Shown: positions 1-8,846, counted from the stretch's first letter. The stretch: 64,000 bases of DNA from Peptococcaceae bacterium CEB3 (GCA_001029295.1 LDXJ01000062.1:248001-312000), one strand, 5' to 3'. Program-made: numbers and translations. Notes: generated from the sequence alone by a model not told the origin.

Positions 1-398
1 GTTGGGTCCACACCGGGGATATGGCCGAGCAAGACCCGGAGGGTTTCTACCGCATTGTGGGTCGGAAGAAAAATATGTTCATAAGCGGAGGAGAGAACGT
101 ATTTCCTCCGGAGATTGAGACCGTGCTCTATCAGATTCCCGAAGTGCATGAATGTTGTGTGATCGGAGTGCCTGACTCGAAATGGGGAGAAGTCGGGAAG
201 GCCATTGTCGTTTTCAAACCGGGCCAGGGCCTCTCCAGGGATGAACTCATTGCGTTTCTCAAGATGCGGCTCGCCCCCTACAAGGTTCCGAAATATGTGG
301 CCTTTGTCAGGGAAGTTCCCAAGAACTCGGTGGGAAAAATTGTGGCCCAAGAAGCGTTCAGGCTTTATGGCAAGTCCGAGGACGAGAGTCTTGTCTGA
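1..398 (+). CDS. Acyl-CoA synthetase (AMP-forming), C-terminal part
   Basis: This is the last ~130 residues of a class I adenylate-forming enzyme whose start lies before the window; the reading frame is open from base 3 (WVHTGD). It shows the hinge motif of the family (GRKKNMFISGGENVFPPEIE) and, near the end, the catalytic-lysine region PKNSVGKI. Such enzymes activate a carboxylic acid to an acyl-adenylate and then to the CoA thioester. The substrate cannot be read from this fragment. The downstream FabH-like gene suggests an acyl-chain pathway, but a 320-base gap separates them, so operon membership is unproven. Confidence 0.9.
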   Translation, partial: WVHTGDMAEQDPEGFYRIVGRKKNMFISGGENVFPPEIETVLYQIPEVHECCVIGVPDSKWGEVGKAIVVFKPGQGLSRDELIAFLKMRLAPYKVPKYVAFVREVPKNSVGKIVAQEAFRLYGKSEDESLV

Positions 399-720
399 TG
401 GCGGAAAGATAGTCAAAAAAGCAACAAGGGCAAGGCGTGGGAGGAGAGGTGAAGAGAGCATGAGAAAAGACTTAGGGAGAGGTTAAGAAAGGATGATGGG
501 AGAGGGAGACGACAAGTAAGGAAACAATGAGAAAAGGTATGGAGAAAGAGTGAGAAACAACGTGGGAAAAGGAAGAGACGAAGATACAATGGCAGCCGCA
601 GGAAATGGAGCAAGACGCCATATAAAGAGTCTGCCAAGCAAACGGGGAAGCCCCCATGTGGCAGCTGGCAGGTCTACAAGGGGAGGGGTAACGGGTGCCC
701 AAAGAGCCGCAAAGGGCCGA
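399..720. other. Purine-rich spacer of about 320 bases
   Basis: The plus strand is strongly purine-rich, with many GAGAG/GAAAAG runs. The downstream FabH-like frame is open back to base 550, but its first ~57 codons look low-complexity and resemble no part of the family. I see no convincing promoter or terminator. Confidence 0.4.
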
Positions 721-1797
721 GTGAGCGGAGAAGAAATAGGCACTGTCCCGGTTGGCTTGCGGAGTATCGGGGTGTATTATCCGGAGACGGTGATCACCAG
801 CCGGGAAATCGCCGGATGGAGCGGTATTCCGGAAACGGTGATCCGGGAGAAATTCGGCATTGAATCCAAGCGCAAAGCCGGACCGGAAGACACTGTCTCA
901 GAAATGTGTACAAAGGCGGCCCGAAACTGTCTTCAAGGTATTATAGAACCCGAAGCGATTGATCTTCTCATTTATCATGGCAGTGAGTACCGGGACTATT
1001 ATGTCTACAATTGTTCAGCCCAAATTCAACATAAGCTGGGTGCCGTCAATGCCAAAACGTTCGAACTCCATAACTTGTGTTCATCCGGACCGCTGGCCCT
1101 GCAGTTGGCCAGGTCCCTGATGCTCGTTCACTCTGAAATCAAGAACACTCTCTTGGTGGTGGGCACCAGGGAGTCGGACCTGGTTGATTACAGGAATGAG
1201 CGGGCCAGGTTCATGTTCAACTTTGCCGATGGGGCAGCAGCCTGCCTGTTGCAACGGAGTTGTGATCGGAATGAGATCCTGGCCACAGAGATGATTACTG
1301 ACGGAAGTTTTGCGACAGATGTCGCGGTCCATGCCATAGGAAACGTCAACTATGCCCAGGGATTTCAGCTGGAGCCAGATTTCGGCCTGGCAGAAGAGGC
1401 AAAGGCGCAGGGAAAAAAGGTATCTTATTACGGCTTAGATGTGTCGGATCCCGTCTCCATGAAAGAACGACTTGACACGTTGTCCCTGGCCAATTTTGTC
1501 AAGGTGATCCGGGGGGCGGCTGAGAAAAGCGGATACAATCCTTATGAGATTAAGTTTCTGGCACCCATTTTCATGAAGCGTTCGATTTTGGACCATATTC
1601 TCGCTCAATTCCATATGACACCGGAGCAGTCCTTTGTCCTCAAGAGTTTCGGACATGTCCAATCGGCTGATGCCTATATCTCTGTTTATGAAGGATTGAA
1701 ATTGGGTCGCATTCGTGAGGGAGACCTGGTGATCATGCTGGGGGCGGGAACGGGCTATTCATGGGTGGCGACGGCCCTTAAGTGGGGAAAGTGTTGA
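721..1797 (+). CDS. FabH-like 3-oxoacyl-ACP synthase III family protein
   Basis: A thiolase-fold condensing enzyme of the KAS III group, about 358 residues from the GTG at 721. Similarity to the family begins at GTVPVGLRSIG. The nucleophilic cysteine is present (LHNLCSSGPLAL) and the C-terminal GAGTGYSWVATAL corresponds to the usual GGGFTWG segment. The other two catalytic positions differ: where FabH has the HQAN histidine this protein reads APIFMKR, and where it has the GNTS asparagine it reads FGHVQSADA. Condensation by the classical mechanism is therefore doubtful; acyl transfer or a divergent Claisen reaction is possible. The frame is open to 550 (alternative starts GTG 550, ATG 589), but 721 gives the family's normal length. 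The next gene starts 29 bases downstream. Confidence 0.8.
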   Translation: MSGEEIGTVPVGLRSIGVYYPETVITSREIAGWSGIPETVIREKFGIESKRKAGPEDTVSEMCTKAARNCLQGIIEPEAIDLLIYHGSEYRDYYVYNCSAQIQHKLGAVNAKTFELHNLCSSGPLALQLARSLMLVHSEIKNTLLVVGTRESDLVDYRNERARFMFNFADGAAACLLQRSCDRNEILATEMITDGSFATDVAVHAIGNVNYAQGFQLEPDFGLAEEAKAQGKKVSYYGLDVSDPVSMKERLDTLSLANFVKVIRGAAEKSGYNPYEIKFLAPIFMKRSILDHILAQFHMTPEQSFVLKSFGHVQSADAYISVYEGLKLGRIREGDLVIMLGAGTGYSWVATALKWGKC

Positions 1798-1826
1798 AGG
1801 CGCACGAGGAAAGGATGGGTACATTT

Positions 1827-2441
1827 ATGAAAGTCATCGGATTTTCCGGAAGTCCACGAGAAAACGGGAACACGGCGTTTTTGGTGCAGACGGCCCTGAA
1901 TCAACTGCAAAAACAAGGTATCGAGACGGAACTTATCCGACTGGGGGACAAGCAAATAGAACAGTGTACCGGTTGTTATTCATGTGTCCAAGAAAAGGAA
2001 TGCCTGATAGAAGACGACTTTCCGGAGATATTCCGGAAAATGCTGGAGGCGGACGGGCTAATTCTGGGTTCTCCGGCTTATCACTCTTCCATCACTCCCA
2101 AATTGAAAGCTTTGTTGGACAGGGCTGGATTTCTGGGCCGTTGGGTCGCGAATGACATGAAAGGCGAAAATTCCACTTATCAATGGCAAGGGACCGCATT
2201 TTCCGGGAAGGTGGTCGCTCCCATCACGGTGGCCCGCCGGGCCGGGCAAAACTTTGCTTTTGCCCAGTTGCTGCTTTGGGCAACGGTCAATGATTTCATC
2301 GTAGTGGGTTCCAATTACTGGAATATCGCGGTGGCAGGAACGAGTGGCAAAGTTGACGCGGATCAGGACACGGAAGGGATCGGAGTCATAAACCACATGG
2401 CTGAAAATATGGGTCATCTGCTCACTCAGCTCAAGAAATGA
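1827..2441 (+). CDS. Iron-sulfur flavoprotein / NADPH-dependent FMN reductase family
   Basis: A flavodoxin-fold protein of about 204 residues. The N-terminal phosphate-binding loop GFSGSPRENGNT binds FMN, and LGSPAYHSS is the second flavin contact. A compact cysteine cluster (CTGCYSCVQEKEC) matches the Cys spacing of archaeal and clostridial iron-sulfur flavoproteins, which hold a [4Fe-4S] cluster near FMN and pass single electrons, often to O2 or peroxide. The start at 1827 (MKVIGFSGS) is preceded by AGGATGGG; ATG 1815 in the same frame is possible. It probably shares a transcript with the FabH-like gene. Confidence 0.85.
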   Translation: MKVIGFSGSPRENGNTAFLVQTALNQLQKQGIETELIRLGDKQIEQCTGCYSCVQEKECLIEDDFPEIFRKMLEADGLILGSPAYHSSITPKLKALLDRAGFLGRWVANDMKGENSTYQWQGTAFSGKVVAPITVARRAGQNFAFAQLLLWATVNDFIVVGSNYWNIAVAGTSGKVDADQDTEGIGVINHMAENMGHLLTQLKK

Positions 2442-2444
2442 TTC

Positions 2445-2472
2445 TTGCAATTCGAACTTCAAGGTATATAAT
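2445..2472 (+). promoter_or_regulatory. Sigma-A promoter of the hutH leader
   Basis: TTGCAA, a 16-base spacer, then TATAAT. The expected start near 2479 gives a ~225-nt untranslated leader before hutH. Confidence 0.55.
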
Positions 2473-2478
2473 GGGATT

Positions 2479-2703
2479 GGGCTAAGGCTGTGTTTCCGGT
2501 GGGATTAGCTATGAGCGATTAGTACGTAGAGCCGCCGGTTCGGCCCAGTTGAGGGTTTTGTTTCGTTATTTGATTTATGATGTCGAAAATTCAATCGAGG
2601 GCCGGAGGGCCAGAGATAGTGAGCCAAAGTCACAAGTGGTTAGGGGCTTATACCTTTTCGGTATGGGCTCCTTTGTTTTTTTGTCAAGAAAAGGGGAATT
2701 AAA
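2479..2703 (+). promoter_or_regulatory. Structured hutH leader, candidate cis-regulatory RNA
   Basis: Between the promoter and hutH lies a leader with pairable segments: GCCG/CGGC around 2532-2543, CGGCCC (2538-2543) against GGGCCG (2598-2603), and a GGCC-ggag-GGCC hairpin at about 2601-2612. It ends in an intrinsic terminator just before the hutH ribosome site. This is riboswitch- or attenuator-like architecture. I could not match it to a known class (T-box, SAM, glycine, lysine and c-di-GMP cores are absent). Confidence 0.4.
2642..2682 (+). terminator. Terminator hairpin in the hutH leader
   Basis: Arms AGGGGCTTATACC and GGTATGGGCTCCT pair with G-T wobbles around a TTTTC loop and run into TTTGTTTTTTT. 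It ends 21 bases before the hutH ATG, so it could act as an attenuator rather than terminating the upstream gene. Confidence 0.75.
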
Positions 2704-4269
2704 ATGAAAACGCCAAAGATAAAAAAAGTCATAACGATCGGCCAAGGCAAACTCTCCCTAGAGGATGTGGTCGCCGTGGCTCGCTACCGGAGCAAGGTCC
2801 GATTGTCTCAACCTGCCAAGGAGGGCATGCAGAAAAGCCGGAGCTATGTGGAAAAGCTCCTTCGGGAAAATCGGGTCGTCTACGGATTGACAACCGGTTT
2901 TGGCAAATTTAGCGACACCCTGATCTCACAGGAGGATACCAAGGCTTTGCAGTGGAATCTAATCCGGAGTCATGCCTGCGGGATCGGAGAGCCCTTGGCC
3001 CAGGAAATCGTACGGGCCATTATACTGCTGCGGATCAACGCCTTGTCTCTGGGATACTCCGGGATTAGGCCGGAAACCGTGGAAACACTGGTATCGATGC
3101 TCAACCACGGAGTGACGCCGGTCATTCCGGAAAAAGGCTCACTGGGAGCCAGCGGAGATCTAGCACCCCTGGCCCATTTAGCTTTGGTCGTAGTCGGGGA
3201 GGGAGAAGCCTTCTACGGTGGGGAACGCTTGCCAGGTGGGGAGGCCATGCGCAGGGCGGGCATTGCCACTGCGGTCCTTGAAGCGAAAGAGGGACTGGCT
3301 CTAATCAATGGCACTCAGGTTATGACGGCTATCGCCGCCCTGGCGATTTGGGATGCTCTCAACCTGGCGGACTGGGCGGATGGTGCCGCTGCCCTATCCT
3401 TCGAGGCTTTACTGGGGGTCAAGGATGCTTTGGATCCTGAGACACACCGCCTTCGACCTCATCAAGGGCAGGCTGAGGTAGCAGCCAACCTGAGAAAGCT
3501 GACGGAAGGCAGTAAATTGCTTACGGCTCAGGGCGAACAAAGAGTCCAGGATGCCTATTCCTTAAGGTGTGTGCCCCAGGTGCACGGGGCTAGCCGGGAT
3601 GCCTTTGCCTACATCGCCGAAAAAGTGCGCATAGAGATGAACTCAGCGACGGACAATCCCCTTATTTTCGCGGATGAAGATCGGGTCATCTCCGGTGGGA
3701 ATTTTCACGGACAGCCGGTGGCCTTGGCCATGGATTTTCTTTCGATCAGCGTAGCCGAACTGGCGGACATTTCCGAGCGCCGGCTGGAGCGTCTGGTCAA
3801 CCCCCAATTGAATGAAAAACTCCCGCCCTTCTTAACGGAGCACGGCGGGATGAACTCGGGCTTTATGATTGCTCAATATGCGGCGGCATCCTTGGTGTCC
3901 GAGAACAAATCTTTGGCCCACCCCGCGAGCGTGGACTCGATCCCTTCTTCGGGCAACCAGGAAGACCATGTTAGCATGGGGACGATTGCCGCCCGTAAGG
4001 CCAGGGAGATCATCGTCAATGCCTATTATGTTTTGGCTATTGAAGTGCTGGCGGCGGCACAAGCCGTGGACTTTCGCGGAGCGGAATCTTTGGGAGAAGG
4101 GACCCGTTGGCTTTACGAGAGATGCCGGGAACAGGTGTCTTTTGTGGCTGAGGATCGGGCCCTCTCCGCAGACTTTGAGAAATTCGCCCGCTATATGAGG
4201 GAAACGCGGCTGGCGGCGGGCCTGTTGCAAGGACAGCATCCGGCGCCGCAAAGGTTCGGAAGAGTTTAA
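2704..4269 (+). CDS. hutH: Histidine ammonia-lyase
   Basis: Deaminates L-histidine to urocanate, the first step of histidine catabolism, in the cytoplasm. The 521-residue protein has the usual length. It carries the Ala-Ser-Gly triad that cyclises to the MIO electrophile (GSLGASGDLAPLAHL), the upstream catalytic segment YGLTTGFG, and the conserved NPL and SGGNFHGQP motifs. An AAAAGGGG ribosome site precedes the ATG. No hutU, hutI or hutG lies beside it. The preceding leader with a terminator suggests transcript-level control. A tyrosine/phenylalanine ammonia-lyase relative is less likely given the overall HutH-like sequence. Confidence 0.93.
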   Translation: MKTPKIKKVITIGQGKLSLEDVVAVARYRSKVRLSQPAKEGMQKSRSYVEKLLRENRVVYGLTTGFGKFSDTLISQEDTKALQWNLIRSHACGIGEPLAQEIVRAIILLRINALSLGYSGIRPETVETLVSMLNHGVTPVIPEKGSLGASGDLAPLAHLALVVVGEGEAFYGGERLPGGEAMRRAGIATAVLEAKEGLALINGTQVMTAIAALAIWDALNLADWADGAAALSFEALLGVKDALDPETHRLRPHQGQAEVAANLRKLTEGSKLLTAQGEQRVQDAYSLRCVPQVHGASRDAFAYIAEKVRIEMNSATDNPLIFADEDRVISGGNFHGQPVALAMDFLSISVAELADISERRLERLVNPQLNEKLPPFLTEHGGMNSGFMIAQYAAASLVSENKSLAHPASVDSIPSSGNQEDHVSMGTIAARKAREIIVNAYYVLAIEVLAAAQAVDFRGAESLGEGTRWLYERCREQVSFVAEDRALSADFEKFARYMRETRLAAGLLQGQHPAPQRFGRV

Positions 4270-4463
4270 GGCATCCGGCAATCGGCAAGGAATATCCGTG
4301 GCGGAGGGCGGGCAGGCAACCGGCACCCTAAACGCGCAGCGTCGAGGCTCATGAGGTACCCCTACAGGGAAAGCTGAGTCTTCCCACGGCTGCAGCCCGG
4401 CCGAAGCCAGCGGGTTCTAAGACCTTATTGCTTTTGACCTCATTATTCTTGACCTATACAAGC

Positions 4464-4492
4464 TTGCAATATTTTCGTTAACTAAGTAAAAT
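4464..4492 (+). promoter_or_regulatory. Sigma-A promoter of the marR-type gene
   Basis: TTGCAA, 17 bases, TAAAAT. A wider inverted pair ATAAGA/TCTTAT lies just downstream (about 4491-4522), where a MarR autoregulatory site would be expected. The GC-rich stretch 4270-4430 after hutH holds only short palindromes. Confidence 0.5.
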
Positions 4493-4552
4493 AAGACTAT
4501 AGCGGATAAAGCTTAATCTTATGATGAACTGCTCTGAGAGGGAGGTTTTATC

Positions 4553-4987
4553 ATGGTTGAAGACGGAGTGACGGAACAGTTCCTGGGTTACTGGCGAGCC
4601 ATCAACCGGCACTTGCGCAAAGGGATGCTGACAGAAGGAGAGGAAAGGATAACCCGTTTACAATGGATGCTGTTGCGCCAAGTGAACAAAGGGGAGTCCT
4701 GTACCATGGGGGGTCTGGCCGATAAATTCGGAGTCCGGCCCAGTACCATATCGCAGATGGCGGACCGCTTGGAGAAAGCGCAACTCATACACCGGGTTCC
4801 CGATACTCGAGACGCACGCGTAAAATTTATTACTCTGACGGAAAAAGGACGGACGTTTATCCAAGAGGTGGAAGCGTTTTGGGCGATCCGCCTGGAAGAA
4901 GGGCTTGGCCAGTTTTCCTCCGAGGAACAGAGCGTCCTGCTCCAACTTCTGGGAAGATTGGCGTCTTCCCTGGCCGGGCCAAGGTAA
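4553..4987 (+). CDS. MarR family transcriptional regulator
   Basis: A 144-residue winged-helix regulator. The recognition-helix region (KFGVRPSTISQMADRLEKAQL) is followed by the wing with the family-typical DTRDARVKFITLTEKG. MarR proteins bind palindromes as dimers and are released by small aromatic or toxic ligands. A clear GGGAGG site precedes the ATG at the expected distance. The next gene is a multidrug-type ABC exporter in the same direction 291 bases away, a common regulator-target arrangement, so control of that exporter is the likely role (inference). The 4988-5278 gap holds no further recognisable feature. Confidence 0.9.
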   Translation: MVEDGVTEQFLGYWRAINRHLRKGMLTEGEERITRLQWMLLRQVNKGESCTMGGLADKFGVRPSTISQMADRLEKAQLIHRVPDTRDARVKFITLTEKGRTFIQEVEAFWAIRLEEGLGQFSSEEQSVLLQLLGRLASSLAGPR

Positions 4988-5278
4988 GTGATTATCGCTC
5001 GACGCAGATGGACTGACGAACAAGAACGACGAATATGAGCGACGAACAAGAGACAGCAGGCGATGTTGCGGCAGCCCCCTCGGCCTCATCAGGCCGCACC
5101 CCCTTGGCGGGGTAGAGGGTAAGTCAGATAAGAAGATGAGATAGCAAGGAAAAGTCTTGGCAACCGGGTTTTCAGTTGTTCGTAAGTCGAGTAGAAAGCA
5201 CCGCACGCAGCGCGTGGCGCACGGCGCTTCTAGAGTTTACATGTTATTTTACGGAGCCGGAGGAAGGGCGATGGGTCT

Positions 5279-7177
5279 ATGGGAGTAGAATTCCGCGGCA
5301 TGGGGCTGGGGGCTAATTCCGGGGGAAGCGGTTCGGGAGGGAGCCGCTGGCGCCTAAGGGAGTTGGCAAACCAGGAACATTTTGATTGGCAGATCGCCAG
5401 GAGGGTACTCAAGGCCTTTGTGCCCTACTGGCCAATGGCCATCCTGGTGACTCTGGTGATTTTTCTGACCGCCGTAGGCACGGTGGCACCGGCTTGGCTG
5501 ACCCAAAAAATCATCGATGACGGTATCCTTAAAGGGCGGGTTTCCGTGCTGACTTGGCTCACACTGGCCTTGATTGCGGCCGCGATTGCCACTGGGCTTC
5601 TGGGAGTCTTGCAGAACTGGCTCAGTAATTTGATCGCTCAAAATGTCATGGCGGATTACCGCCTGGCCCTCTTTCGCAAATTACAAGAACAGACGGTAAA
5701 CTTTTTTGCCTCCAACCAAAGTGGAGATCTGGTGTCCAGAGTCATGAATGACGTGACGGCCATTCAGAACGTGATCAGCACCACCTTAGTGGGGTTTATG
5801 AGCAATCTGCTCATGATTGCGGTTACGCTAACCCTCATGTTTAAAATGGACCTGCGGATGGCCGTGCTCGCCATGGTCGTTGTTCCCGCCTTTGTCATTC
5901 CCACGCAACGGGTGGGTCGGGTGAGGCAGAAACTCCAGGCCGAAATCCAGGAATGGCTCTCCGCCATGACCGTGCAGTTGAGTGAGACCCTGGGAGTGAG
6001 CGGGGCGCTTTTGATCCGGATGTTTAACCGGGAGCAAGCGGAGGAGAAAAAGTTTGCGTCCGCCAACGTCAAATTGCGGGACTTGCAGGTCCGGCAAGGT
6101 CTGATCGGGCGCTGGCTGTTCATGTGGCTGGGGATGTTTTCTTCGATAGGACCCGCTTTGCTCTGGGGCTACGGTGGCTGGCTGGTCATTCACCATGAAA
6201 TGGAACTGGGGGTCATTGTCGCCTTCACGACTTTACTCGCCAAACTGTACGGACCTCTGAGCCAACTGGCCCAGGTACATGTGAACGTGCTTTCGTCCAT
6301 CGCCTTGTTCCGACGCATTTATTCAGTCATGGATCTGGAGACCGAAGTGAAGAGCGGCTCTGTGACCCTTGCGGACCGGGAGGTTTTGGGGCGTATAGAA
6401 CTCCGGGGAGTTTCTTATTCCTACCCAGACTATGACGGCCGGGACGAACGCAGACCGGCTCTGCGGGAGGTCACTCTGACCCTGGAACCGGGTCAAAAGG
6501 TGGCTCTGGTGGGTCCGAGCGGAGCGGGCAAGACCACTCTGCTGAACTTAATTCCTCGCTTTGCCGATCCGACCGGCGGCTGCGTGTTACTGGATGGTAT
6601 TGACAGTAAAACCCTTTCCTTGCGGTCACTGAGAGCGCAGATGGGGCTTGTGCCGCAGGATCCCTTCTTTTTCCACGATACCGTCTGCAATAACCTGCGG
6701 GTGGCCCGGGAAGACGCGACACTGGCGGAGATGGAGCAGGCCTGCCGAACGGCCCAGATTCACGATATGATTGCTGATTTGCCCGATGGGTATCAAACCA
6801 TGGTTGGTGAACGAGGGTACCGGCTTTCCGGCGGGGAGAGACAGCGCTTGGCGATTGCGCGTGTTTTGCTGCAGGGACCGCGTATTGTTTTGTTGGATGA
6901 GGCTACGAGCGCTCTCGATACCGTGGTCGAACGAAAGATCCAGGACGCCTTGACGGTTCTTTTGGCCGGCCGGACGGCGCTGGTCATAGCCCATCGCCTA
7001 TCCACCGTTCTGGCGGCAGACAAAATCGTGGTCTTGAATGAGGGCGGGATGGTCGCTTACGGTAAACACGAGGAGTTACTGCAAACCTGTCCTTTATATA
7101 GAGAACTCTACGAAGTTCAGTTCGGCGTGCGGGATGACTCTAGGCCGGAGCCGGAAACAGAGAAAGGAGGCAGGTAG
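5279..7177 (+). CDS. ABC-type multidrug/lipid exporter, fused membrane and ATPase domains
   Basis: A 632-residue half-transporter of the MsbA/LmrA type. Residues ~45-330 form a six-helix exporter domain. The ATPase domain shows Walker A GPSGAGKTT, Q-loop GLVPQDPFFF, signature LSGGERQRLAIARVL, Walker B IVLLDEATSALD and the switch histidine in VIAHRLSTV. It probably works as a homodimer in the cytoplasmic membrane, exporting drugs or lipids. The N-terminus has a Gly/Ser-rich stretch (GANSGGSGSGGSRW), so the true start may be downstream, although GGAGGAAGGG lies just before 5279. The upstream MarR gene suggests inducible expression. Confidence 0.93.
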   Translation: MGVEFRGMGLGANSGGSGSGGSRWRLRELANQEHFDWQIARRVLKAFVPYWPMAILVTLVIFLTAVGTVAPAWLTQKIIDDGILKGRVSVLTWLTLALIAAAIATGLLGVLQNWLSNLIAQNVMADYRLALFRKLQEQTVNFFASNQSGDLVSRVMNDVTAIQNVISTTLVGFMSNLLMIAVTLTLMFKMDLRMAVLAMVVVPAFVIPTQRVGRVRQKLQAEIQEWLSAMTVQLSETLGVSGALLIRMFNREQAEEKKFASANVKLRDLQVRQGLIGRWLFMWLGMFSSIGPALLWGYGGWLVIHHEMELGVIVAFTTLLAKLYGPLSQLAQVHVNVLSSIALFRRIYSVMDLETEVKSGSVTLADREVLGRIELRGVSYSYPDYDGRDERRPALREVTLTLEPGQKVALVGPSGAGKTTLLNLIPRFADPTGGCVLLDGIDSKTLSLRSLRAQMGLVPQDPFFFHDTVCNNLRVAREDATLAEMEQACRTAQIHDMIADLPDGYQTMVGERGYRLSGGERQRLAIARVLLQGPRIVLLDEATSALDTVVERKIQDALTVLLAGRTALVIAHRLSTVLAADKIVVLNEGGMVAYGKHEELLQTCPLYRELYEVQFGVRDDSRPEPETEKGGR

Positions 7178-7357
7178 ACAGACAGACCGCACCAATACTT
7201 TCGGTATTGTAGCATATTCTTATGCCCGGAATCAAAAAAATAAAAAGGAGTTCCTGGATTCTTTAGCTGAAATTTACATTGGTTTAACTTATTGTTAACG
7301 ATCAGGTGCTAAAATATTGTCTGTAGGAAGCTGTTTTGTTCGGGAAGGAGATACACC

Positions 7358-7510
7358 ATGACCCAGCAAGAAGAAGGGATTATTGCCGGTATTTGGGGTG
7401 GACTGCGGCAGAACCGGAGCCAGCCTGTGCGTTCCGTTAGGGTCAGGAGCCAAAACAGGGCCAAAATACCGGTCTTGACACGGACTAGTAAGCGTCTTAA
7501 GATTTCTTAA
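7358..7510 (+). CDS. Small basic hypothetical protein (50 aa)
   Basis: A short frame with a very good ribosome site (GGAAGGAGATACACC before ATG) encodes a 50-residue protein, starting MTQQEEGIIAGIWGGLRQN and ending in a basic Arg/Lys-rich half. Its stop codon lies inside the stem of a strong intrinsic terminator, the arrangement expected for a compact monocistronic gene. I recognise no family. A function in nucleic-acid binding would be only a guess from the charge. Confidence 0.5.
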   Translation: MTQQEEGIIAGIWGGLRQNRSQPVRSVRVRSQNRAKIPVLTRTSKRLKIS

Positions 7511-7525
7511 GCCGCTTTTCTTTTT
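7489..7525 (+). terminator. Intrinsic terminator of the small ORF
   Basis: AAGCG-T-CTTAAG, loop ATTT, CTTAAG-C-CGCTT, then TTCTTTTT. The arms are symmetric except for one mismatch. Confidence 0.85.
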
Positions 7526-7638
7526 GGCTGGCCGAGTAGGGCAATGTTTCGTTTAGCGCCGGCGGCTAGGGGCGCAACAAGAGAGTTTTGAAATGCGCCA
7601 AGATGTGAGAGAATAGACTTAACATGGGGGGTGGAACA

Positions 7639-8112
7639 GTGTTTAGCATTACGCACGGTGAGGTCAGCTTCGAGGAGACATACGCCTTGATCAAGGCTTA
7701 CTTGGCTTCCGATGAGAAAGGTGAGTACCGCGTTTCTGTGGGAGCGGACAGTCAGAATTTCAGCTACACCAAGATCCCAATTATCATAGGAATTCACAAA
7801 GTGCAAAACAATGTGGGCAGAGGTGGAATTTTCTTTGCCGAAATCAAAAGGGTGAAAAGGATTAGCAACATACGCCAGAAGATTCTCTACGAAACAAACT
7901 TAAGTCTGGATTTGGCTGAAAAGCTGCGGCAAAGGTTTGCCCAGGATCATATCCGCAATGAGATTGCTATCCACGTGGATGCCGGATTCAACGGGCCGAC
8001 CCGGGACTACATTCCCGAGATAACTGGGTGGGTCAAAGCCTGCGGATTTCGCTGTGTGGTGAAACCTGACGCCTATATGGCATCGAGCGTGGCCAACAGG
8101 CTGTCGAAGTGA
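7639..8112 (+). CDS. YkuK/DUF458 family RNase H-like protein
   Basis: About 157 residues resembling B. subtilis YkuK (DUF458), a family predicted to adopt an RNase H-like fold. Acidic residues sit where such folds place metal ligands: SVGADSQN in the first strand and IHVDAGFNG later, with the family-typical VKPDAYMASSVANRLSK at the C-terminus. The biochemical role is unknown; a nuclease or nucleic-acid-binding function is inferred from the fold. GTG 7639 is preferred because GGGGGTGG precedes it at a suitable distance; ATG 7624 is in frame. Monocistronic. Confidence 0.8.
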   Translation: MFSITHGEVSFEETYALIKAYLASDEKGEYRVSVGADSQNFSYTKIPIIIGIHKVQNNVGRGGIFFAEIKRVKRISNIRQKILYETNLSLDLAEKLRQRFAQDHIRNEIAIHVDAGFNGPTRDYIPEITGWVKACGFRCVVKPDAYMASSVANRLSK

Positions 8113-8617
8113 GATGAGATGCATGATGTATAATAATTAGGTTTTTACGCAAAATAGCTCTGAGAGTACGCACTGGTTGAGCCAAGATTTTCGGATACTC
8201 GACGAAAGGGCATCCGGGGGTTGGCCAAAGATTGTACCCGAGGATTGCATCCGATGGTACAGTCGGAGGGAAGATTCTATACGGTTAGGAAAAGTTTCAT
8301 TGCGGTCAGTATTACATATTGATTGCAATGAGGTTCCAACTTATCGTATAGGGTCGAGCGCAGATCATAACGGGTGTTGTAACGGTCATATTCAGCCGAG
8401 AGGTTGGGTATGGCTGGGTAAATATCCGCTATGGTCGAACGAACCATCGGTGTGGGTGGCGAACTGTTTTGTCGTGGTCGCAAGATTACGTCGGGGCATT
8501 AAACCATTTATATCGGTGCAAGGTAGATCAGCGGCGTGCTCTCTTTAAAAATTCCCTCTATAGGCCCTCTATTGGCGGGGGGAAATGAAAATATACTGCC
8601 GCAGGCAGCCTGATTAG
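8113..8617. other. About 500 bases without a supportable gene
   Basis: A TATAATAAT box lies near 8141. Otherwise the sequence has atypical codon patterns in all frames, and the longest frames have no ribosome site and no recognisable similarity. It may be decayed sequence or an untranslated RNA; I cannot tell. Confidence 0.3.
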
Positions 8618-8653
8618 TTCCGCATCACTCTAGGGTGGTGCGGAATCTTTTTC
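8618..8653 (+). terminator. Strong intrinsic terminator
   Basis: TTCCGCATCAC pairs with GTGGTGCGGAA (one G-T wobble) around TCTAGG, followed by TCTTTTT. A smaller hairpin CTGCC-gca-GGCAG lies just upstream at 8596. It would end any transcript crossing the 8113-8617 stretch, which hints that the stretch is transcribed. Confidence 0.75.
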
Positions 8654-8846
8654 TGCAGGAATCTTCCTTTTTTCGGATAAATAGACATAGGTGGTGAGTT
8701 TAGACGGGGATGGTCGGTCACACAACATTTGGAGAAGGTTCAACGCAGCGATTGGTGGCCGCCGTGCACATACCAGGTGTTTTTTGGGCATGGATATAGC
8801 GGCAGACACTGATGGTCGGTCGCCCGGCACGCTTTGCCCGAGGATC

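Noticed and set aside
4270-4430. Possible structured RNA after hutH
   Set aside because: GC-rich with short palindromes (CTCATGAG, GGCTGCAGCC) but no consistent long-range pairing or known motif.
8177-8548. Possible 123-codon gene on the plus strand
   Set aside because: Non-ATG start, no ribosome site, aromatic- and Arg-rich composition unlike neighbouring genes and no recognisable similarity.
8632-8645. T-box antiterminator motif (AGGGTGGT)
   Set aside because: The match lies in the 3' arm of the terminator instead of upstream of it, the continuation ACCGCG is missing, and the downstream gene is icd, not an amino-acid-related gene.
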